A DNA stretch of 49,970 nucleotides from Clostridium sp. D43t1_170807_H7. GTDB lineage: Bacteria; Bacillota; Clostridia; Clostridiales; Clostridiaceae. The stretch's first letter is position 1; each line of letters starts with the position of its first letter. The DNA is taken from positions 1 to 49,970 of the forward strand of contig NZ_JADNLK010000020.1 of NCBI RefSeq assembly GCF_015555905.1. Direction: 5' to 3'. Below are positions 45,280 to 49,970 of the stretch, one piece after another. The notes below the pieces were generated by a model, which ran no database searches, was not told the origin of the DNA, and worked only from the letters and a program-made list of their open reading frames with translations. The position numbers and the translations under genes were made by a program.

Positions 45280-47118
45280 TTATTCATTTAATAATTTGTG
45301 TATTTTCTGAACCTCTTCATTTTTATTCATCCACCAGTTTCTATACCATACAAAAATCACTTTACAACCTGAATTGATTAAATCTATTATTTTAATCAAT
45401 TCTTTAAAATCAAAAAACTCTTTATTATTTATATATATAACTTTATTTTCTGCTTTTCCAAAATCAACATATATAATTGAAATATCATCTTCTTTTTGAA
45501 AAATAGTATATCCTAAATTATTAAGCATTTTAAATATACTTCGATCTAAATTTTCATTACAAACTTCATTACACTTTATCTCTTTATTATCTGATATCTC
45601 CATTAAATCCGATTGCTGAACAGTCAAACTAAAGAGTTCATCTATCTTTTCTTTATTTTCCATATATTGCTTTTCATCAAAAATTGCTATTGGAAATATC
45701 TTTAATAAAAACTCTATATTTTCTTCGGTATACCTTCCATTAATTAATTTATCAATATCTAGTGTATCCAAATTCATATTATTTTCTTTAGCAAATCTAT
45801 TAGCTTCTTTATTACAATTTTCTCTTAAAGCTTTTAATAATATTTTATGATATGATTTCAATGCTCCATTTAATCTAGTTATTTTTTCATATACCTTATT
45901 ATAAGAATTTATTGTATCTATCTTATCATTTTCTATAGCTTCTATTTGCTTATAGTGATAATAATTAGGTATAAATTCTAATATACTATTCAAATCATTC
46001 TTATTAGTTAATTTTTCATATATATAATTTAAAAGCTCCTTCGAAATTTCACTCAACATTTCAATATCGCTTTCCACTTCTAAGTAATCTTTATATATAG
46101 ATAATGTTTCCTTAATATATTTTATATAATTATATAATTCATCTTCATTTGCAATTCTCTTATTTATTTCATCTAAAACTCCATCTTCATAAACCTCATT
46201 CACAAAAGAAAATGATTTTGAAAACATATTTAAATTCTCTATATTTTCAATATATTGATTATATATAGATTTTTCTTTTTCTTTATATTCCTCGTATAAT
46301 TCTTTTTTCTTAATAGTCATTTCTTTATATTTTTTTATTCCAAAACATTTATACCATTTAAAGCTTTCTGCCTCATCAAGAATTTCTTTATTATGTTTAT
46401 AATTTATATTCTTTGCTAACTCCTTAATTTTATCATTACTATAATTTTGATAATATACTTTTTCACTTTGAAAATCATTTGTATATTCATTAAAATAAAT
46501 TGGTGGTATAAACGCAAAGTTGTTATTTAAAATTCCACCTAATTTGCTTATAACCTTATCAATATCAGTTTTATTAATATTATTCCTTATTATATGAAAT
46601 TTTCTATTATTCTTAAATTTTTTATATTTAATAAAACTATTTACATATTTATTTTTTATTAAATAATCAACTTCTTTAATTATTTTTGAACTATCACCTT
46701 CTATAACTATTGGAGATTTACTCAATATAGAATAATACTCAAACTCCTTATCTTTGAATTCAATACTTTTATTGGTAATTGAATATAAATCATTTAAAGA
46801 GTAGTTTATTTGATTTCTATCAATAAATGCAGAAAATATTTTTATAATATTTTCTGCATTATTATTTATTTGTCTTCTTAAAACTGTCATTTTTTTAATC
46901 TCTAAATCTTTATCATTATCACCTTGTTTTAGCTCATTAATAATTTCATATAATCTTTTCTTATCAAACTCATTTATTATAAAATCATTAAAATACTTAA
47001 TAATCTCATTAAGGTCTTCATCTCTCTTTATTATCGCAACATTCTTTTTATTTATTAAATTTTCAATAATATCATTAAAAGCTTTATTATTTAACATAAG
47101 TTTATAAATGCTATTCAT
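45280..47118 (-). CDS. Large uncharacterised protein, possibly a helicase-nuclease relative
   Basis: A 612-aa Lys/Asn/Ile-rich soluble protein with long helical, probably coiled-coil stretches (about 215-470). I recognise no intact catalytic motif. The last 100 residues (RSIFKMLNNLGYTI, then KVIFVWYRNWWMNKNEEVQKIHKLL) resemble the terminal nuclease-like domain of large DUF4011-type superfamily-1 helicases, where a W-x-x-x-W segment is common. FLLKIFPIAIFDEKQYMENKEKI near 480 resembles the region just before the helicase DEAS motif. The P-loop and DEAS motifs are absent, so it may be a degenerate or reshaped member. RBS is weak (AAGGGGAAA). Confidence 0.55.
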   Translation of the reverse strand: MNSIYKLMLNNKAFNDIIENLINKKNVAIIKRDEDLNEIIKYFNDFIINEFDKKRLYEIINELKQGDNDKDLEIKKMTVLRRQINNNAENIIKIFSAFIDRNQINYSLNDLYSITNKSIEFKDKEFEYYSILSKSPIVIEGDSSKIIKEVDYLIKNKYVNSFIKYKKFKNNRKFHIIRNNINKTDIDKVISKLGGILNNNFAFIPPIYFNEYTNDFQSEKVYYQNYSNDKIKELAKNINYKHNKEILDEAESFKWYKCFGIKKYKEMTIKKKELYEEYKEKEKSIYNQYIENIENLNMFSKSFSFVNEVYEDGVLDEINKRIANEDELYNYIKYIKETLSIYKDYLEVESDIEMLSEISKELLNYIYEKLTNKNDLNSILEFIPNYYHYKQIEAIENDKIDTINSYNKVYEKITRLNGALKSYHKILLKALRENCNKEANRFAKENNMNLDTLDIDKLINGRYTEENIEFLLKIFPIAIFDEKQYMENKEKIDELFSLTVQQSDLMEISDNKEIKCNEVCNENLDRSIFKMLNNLGYTIFQKEDDISIIYVDFGKAENKVIYINNKEFFDFKELIKIIDLINSGCKVIFVWYRNWWMNKNEEVQKIHKLLNE

Positions 47119-47200
47119 AATAAATTTCCCCTTATACTGTTATTACTATAAGATATGATTTTCCTATTAATTACATTACTCTCATTGATAATTTAATATA

Positions 47201-47240
47201 AAAACTCGCTTCAAGCATAATACTATGCCTAAAGCGAGTT
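47201..47240 (-). terminator. Terminator of purB
   Basis: On the minus strand the stem AACTCGCTT-A-GCATA / TATGC-T-AAGCGAGTT ends in T5. Confidence 0.85.
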
Positions 47241-47253
47241 CTTCTAAGAATAA

Positions 47254-48684
47254 TTAAACATTAATTTCACTTTTTATATCTAAAGCATCTTTATTTTCTT
47301 TTATAATAGGTTCAACATACTCTTCTATAAATTCAACAACTTGACTTGGAGCTCTTCCAACAAATTTTTGTGGATCTATAATAGCTAAGATTTCTTCTTT
47401 ACTTAAATTAAATGATTCATCTGCTATAATTCTCTCGATTAAGTCATTGTTTAATCCTTCACCTTTAACTCTTTGAGATGCAGCCATAGAATGTACTCTT
47501 ACTCTCTCATGTAATTCTTGTCTATCTCCGCCTTTTTTAACAGATTCCATCATTATATTTTCTGTAGCCATAAATGGTAACTCATTATTAACATGACTAG
47601 CAATTACCTTTTCATATACAACCATATTTTCAGCTATATTAATATATAAATTTAATACACCATCTAATGCTAGAAAGGCTTCTGCAACAGATATTCTCTT
47701 ATTAGCAGAATCATCTAATGTTCTTTCAAACCACTGTGTAGATGCTGTTATTGCAGGATTTAATGCATTTACAATTACGGTTCTTGCTAAAGCACCAATT
47801 CTTTCACTTCTCATAGGGTTTCTCTTATAAGCCATTGCAGAAGATCCTATTTGATGTTTTTCAAATGGTTCCTCTATCTCCTTCATACTTTGCAATAATC
47901 TTAAATCATTACTAAATTTATAAGCGCTTTGAGCTACCTCAGATAATGTATTTAATACTATTGAATCAACTTTTCTTGGATATGTTTGACCAGTTACTCC
48001 ATAACTTTTATCAAATCCCATTTTTTCAGCAACATATGTATCTAATGCCTTAACCTTACTTTCATCACCTTCGAATAAATTCATAAAGCTAGCTTGAGTA
48101 CCAGTTGTTCCTTTTACCCCTCTTAATTTTAGTTTAGTTAATAAAAAGTCTATATTTTCTATATCTAAAACTAAATCTTGCATCCATAACGAAGCTCTCT
48201 TACCTACAGTTGTTAATTGAGCTGGTTGAAAATGTGTAAATCCTAAAGTAGGCATATCTTTATATTTCATTGCAAAATTAGAAAGGTGATATAATACAGT
48301 AACTATCTTCTTTTTAGTTAATAATAAAGCATCTCTCATTATTATTATATCAGTATTATCTCCAACATAGCAGCTAGTAGCCCCTAAATGTATTATTCCT
48401 TTCGCATTCGGGCATTGTAATCCATAAGCGTAAACATGACTCATAACATCATGTCTTACTTCTTTTTCCTTTTTTATTGCTTCTTCATAATTTATGTTAT
48501 CTATATTAGATTTTAATTCATTTATTTGCTCATCTGTAATATTTAATCCTAATTCTTTTTCCCCTTCGGCTAAAGCAACCCAAAGCTTTCTCCAAGTTGA
48601 AAATTTCATATCATCAGAAAATATATAACTCATTTCCTTTGATGCATATCTTGAGTTTAATGGCGAATTGTATAGATTTGTCAT
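47254..48684 (-). CDS. purB: Adenylosuccinate lyase
   Basis: A 476-aa fumarase-superfamily enzyme acting twice in purine synthesis (SAICAR to AICAR, adenylosuccinate to AMP). The family signature is SSAMAYKRNPMRSER near 282-296. HDVMSHVYAYG, HLGATSCYVGDN and the TGTQASFMNLF segment (about 215-225) are also conserved. Its length fits the longer type of PurB seen in clostridia. It is not in a pur operon here. RBS GGAGGT is 7 bases before the ATG. No purine riboswitch is seen in the 138-base leader. Confidence 0.93.
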   Translation of the reverse strand: MTNLYNSPLNSRYASKEMSYIFSDDMKFSTWRKLWVALAEGEKELGLNITDEQINELKSNIDNINYEEAIKKEKEVRHDVMSHVYAYGLQCPNAKGIIHLGATSCYVGDNTDIIIMRDALLLTKKKIVTVLYHLSNFAMKYKDMPTLGFTHFQPAQLTTVGKRASLWMQDLVLDIENIDFLLTKLKLRGVKGTTGTQASFMNLFEGDESKVKALDTYVAEKMGFDKSYGVTGQTYPRKVDSIVLNTLSEVAQSAYKFSNDLRLLQSMKEIEEPFEKHQIGSSAMAYKRNPMRSERIGALARTVIVNALNPAITASTQWFERTLDDSANKRISVAEAFLALDGVLNLYINIAENMVVYEKVIASHVNNELPFMATENIMMESVKKGGDRQELHERVRVHSMAASQRVKGEGLNNDLIERIIADESFNLSKEEILAIIDPQKFVGRAPSQVVEFIEEYVEPIIKENKDALDIKSEINV

Positions 48685-48822
48685 TTAAATACCTCCGAAT
48701 GTTATCTGTTATTAATATAATATAATTCGTATTATATCATATTTTTATTTATTTTGTTAGTTATATTTCAAAAAAAATTTTCATATTATTTTATATGAAT
48801 AATACAATACGGAGGATTTATT

Positions 48823-49047
48823 ATGTGTAAGTTAAACTTCTTTGATAAACTATCTGCTATACTTGTTTTATTAGGAGCAATTAACTGTGGTGGTATAGGC
48901 CTTTTTACTACTAATATTATAGCTTCTTTAGTAGGTAATAATGTTATTATATTTAGGATAATATATGTATTAATTCTAATAGGCGCTATAGACCTAATTT
49001 CTCTTCTATTTAGATGTAATATCTTTAAAACAACAAACAATAATTAA
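48823..49047 (+). CDS. DUF378 family small membrane protein
   Basis: A 74-aa protein with two membrane helices (about 9-27 and 38-60). The family motif is the first helix LLGAINCGGIGLF, with G-A-I-N and the following GL. The function is unknown. RBS ACGGAGGATT lies 8 bases before the ATG. It is monocistronic and convergent with ptsH across a shared terminator. An ORF on the opposite strand here is a shadow. Confidence 0.8.
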   Translation: MCKLNFFDKLSAILVLLGAINCGGIGLFTTNIIASLVGNNVIIFRIIYVLILIGAIDLISLLFRCNIFKTTNNN

Positions 49048-49073
49048 CTTTACTACATAAAAAATAGCAAAAT

Positions 49074-49100
49074 AAAAAAAGTGCATAAAGCACTTTTTTT
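49074..49100. terminator. Bidirectional terminator between the DUF378 gene and ptsH
   Basis: A-run plus GTGC, loop ATAAA, GCAC plus T-run; symmetrical, so both convergent genes can use it. Confidence 0.88.
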
Positions 49101-49103
49101 ATT

Positions 49104-49364
49104 TTAGTCTTCTAAAGTTTCGATTAATTTAGCAATTTCTTCAGCTGCTAAAGTTTCATCATCACCAGTAGCTGTTACTGTGATGTTAGCCCCTTTAGTA
49201 ACTCCTAATGATAAAACACCGATTAAGCTTTTAACATTAGCTTTCTTTCCGTTAAATTCAATGCTTACATCTGATTTGAAAGATGAAGCTTTCTTAACTA
49301 ATAAAGTCGCTGGTCTTGCGTGTAAACCAGTTCCATTGTTCACTATTACTTCTTTAGATACCAT
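49104..49364 (-). CDS. ptsH: Phosphocarrier protein HPr
   Basis: An 86-aa phosphotransfer protein of the sugar PTS. The phospho-acceptor is His15 in GLHARPA, and Ser46 in VKSLIGVLSL is the HPr-kinase site used for carbon catabolite control in Firmicutes. ATG 49364 has AGAGGTGTG upstream; an in-frame ATG three codons earlier is less well spaced. ptsI is not adjacent, which is common in clostridia. Confidence 0.93.
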   Translation of the reverse strand: MVSKEVIVNNGTGLHARPATLLVKKASSFKSDVSIEFNGKKANVKSLIGVLSLGVTKGANITVTATGDDETLAAEEIAKLIETLED

Positions 49365-49410
49365 TAAACACACCTCTTTACGTATAATATATTATATATC
49401 TAACGATTAC

Positions 49411-49439
49411 ATTATATACTGTCTTTTAAAGAATTTCAA
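49411..49439 (-). promoter_or_regulatory. ptsH promoter
   Basis: On the minus strand TTGAAA (49434-49439), 17-base spacer, TATAAT (49411-49416). Confidence 0.8.
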
Positions 49440-49503
49440 TACCAAAATACTTTTTAATAAAAAAGTTAAGCATTTTTTATTCTCAAATATGTTTTTTATT
49501 TAC

Positions 49504-49764
49504 TTATCTAGGTTGAACAATTAATTTTATTGCAGTTCTTTCCTCTCCATCAATTTCAATATCTGTAAAGGCAGGCACACATATTATATCCCTTCCACTT
49601 GGTGCTACAAAACCCCTTGCAATTGCTATAGCCTTTACCGCTTGATTTATTGCACCTGCACCTACAGCTTGTATTTCTACAATATTCTTTTCTTTAATTA
49701 TTGCTGCTAGAGCACCTGCCACTGAATTTGGGTTAGATTTTGTTGATACTTTTAATACTTCCAT
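49504..49764 (-). CDS. spoVS: Stage V sporulation protein S
   Basis: An 86-aa protein closely matching SpoVS: MEVLKVSTKSNPNSVAGALA at the start, QAVGAGAINQAVKAIAIARG in the middle and the C-terminal DIEIDGEERTAIKLIV. It belongs to the Alba-like fold and is needed in B. subtilis for normal sporulation past stage V. RBS TAGGAGGTAG. A sigma-H-type promoter is present upstream, as known for B. subtilis spoVS. Confidence 0.95.
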   Translation of the reverse strand: MEVLKVSTKSNPNSVAGALAAIIKEKNIVEIQAVGAGAINQAVKAIAIARGFVAPSGRDIICVPAFTDIEIDGEERTAIKLIVQPR

Positions 49765-49832
49765 TTGTATTTCTACCTCCTAATTTAAAATCGTTTACAT
49801 GTAATAACGTATAGTTACTTATATGATAATAT

Positions 49833-49859
49833 ATTCTACAAAATACTTAAATTTCCTTC
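49833..49859 (-). promoter_or_regulatory. Sigma-H promoter of spoVS
   Basis: On the minus strand GAAGGAAAT (49851-49859), 11 bases, GTAGAAT (49833-49839). This fits the B. subtilis sigma-H consensus RNAGGAWWW-N11/12-RNNGAAT at every defined position. Confidence 0.8.
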
Positions 49860-49902
49860 TTTTATTTAAAATATAAAAAAAATTTTTATAAATAATAAAT
49901 AT

Positions 49903-49970
49903 CCACCAGCTAAGCTGGTGGTTTTTCATGAGCCCTATAAGGGCAAATTACTAGCTTGCGTCTTAAGACG
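49903..49970. mobile_element. Possible end of an IS200/IS605-type element (cut by the window edge)
   Basis: Three short GC-rich hairpins follow one another. CCACCAGC / GCTGGTGG with loop TAA lies at 49903-49921 and T5 follows. GCCCT / AGGGC with loop ATA lies at 49932-49944. The palindrome CGTCTTAAGACG at 49959-49970 ends at the window edge. The base composition differs sharply from the rest of the window. Subterminal hairpins of this kind occur at ends of IS200/IS605 elements. No transposase is visible here, so this is an inference. The first hairpin could equally be a terminator. Confidence 0.45.

Noticed and set aside
48685..48822. Purine riboswitch upstream of purB
   Set aside because: No conserved three-stem core found; only AT-rich promoter sequence.
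48786..49040. Minus-strand 84-aa ORF
   Set aside because: Opposite strand of the DUF378 gene, which has a good ribosome site and recognisable family pattern.

Overview
The base composition is very AT-rich, gene starts carry strong AGGAGG-type ribosome binding sites, and the gene set is that of a spore-forming, low-GC Firmicute: spoVS, lexA, HPr, Hfq, and the order mutS-mutL-miaA-hfq. I read the window as chromosomal core of Clostridium sensu stricto. No tRNA, rRNA, CRISPR array, prophage or complete transposon was seen. The species cannot be named from this window alone.

Layout. 1-2.4 kb: a terminator of an upstream gene, then a polar amino acid ABC transporter. 2.5-8.1 kb: a DUF1292 protein, a DMT exporter, a large SNF2 helicase, a TPR protein and a small acidic membrane protein. 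8.2-10.7 kb: type I isopentenyl-PP isomerase, a clostridial hypothetical, a tryptophan T-box with trpP (its 5' end looks frameshifted), and a hypothetical with a 40-bp palindrome in its leader. 11-18.5 kb: intracellular pullulanase, DUF523/DUF1722 protein, TerC, an unknown 315-aa protein and LD-carboxypeptidase. 18.3-21.6 kb: a long structured hairpin between convergent genes, an esterase-like hydrolase, pyrE and ilvA. 21.8-29.2 kb: rluB-mnmM, an RpiR-type regulator, a HI0933-type flavoprotein, the cmk-ispH-rpsA cluster and an acetyltransferase. 29.4-38.4 kb: miaB, the mutS-mutL-miaA-hfq run and a YnbB-type PLP enzyme. 38.4-42.4 kb: a DUF3267 membrane protein, lexA with its own SOS box, a divergent acidic CxxC protein, a tyrosine recombinase and a 416-bp non-coding stretch. 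42.5-50 kb: acetate transporter, ABC-F ATPase, an unknown 612-aa protein, purB, DUF378, ptsH, spoVS with a near-perfect sigma-H promoter, and a cluster of small GC-rich hairpins at the right edge that may be the end of an IS200/IS605-type element.

How the genes connect. Mismatch repair, tRNA modification (miaA, miaB, mnmM), rRNA pseudouridylation (rluB), S1 and ABC-F form a genome-maintenance and translation block. Isoprenoid supply is represented by ispH and idi, nucleotides by pyrE, purB and cmk, amino acids by ilvA, trpP and the ABC transporter. Regulation visible in sequence is the Trp T-box, LexA autoregulation and the sigma-H promoter of spoVS.

Most of the window is ordinary core genome. 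I did not find a clear new multi-gene system. The strongest oddities are the trpP A-tract frame break, the 28-bp dif-length palindrome beside the recombinase gene, the orphan LexA-like palindrome at that gene's 3' end, the 100-nt hairpin at 18.4 kb, the 40-bp palindrome at 10.25 kb, the helicase-like 612-aa protein, and the edge hairpins at 49.9 kb.
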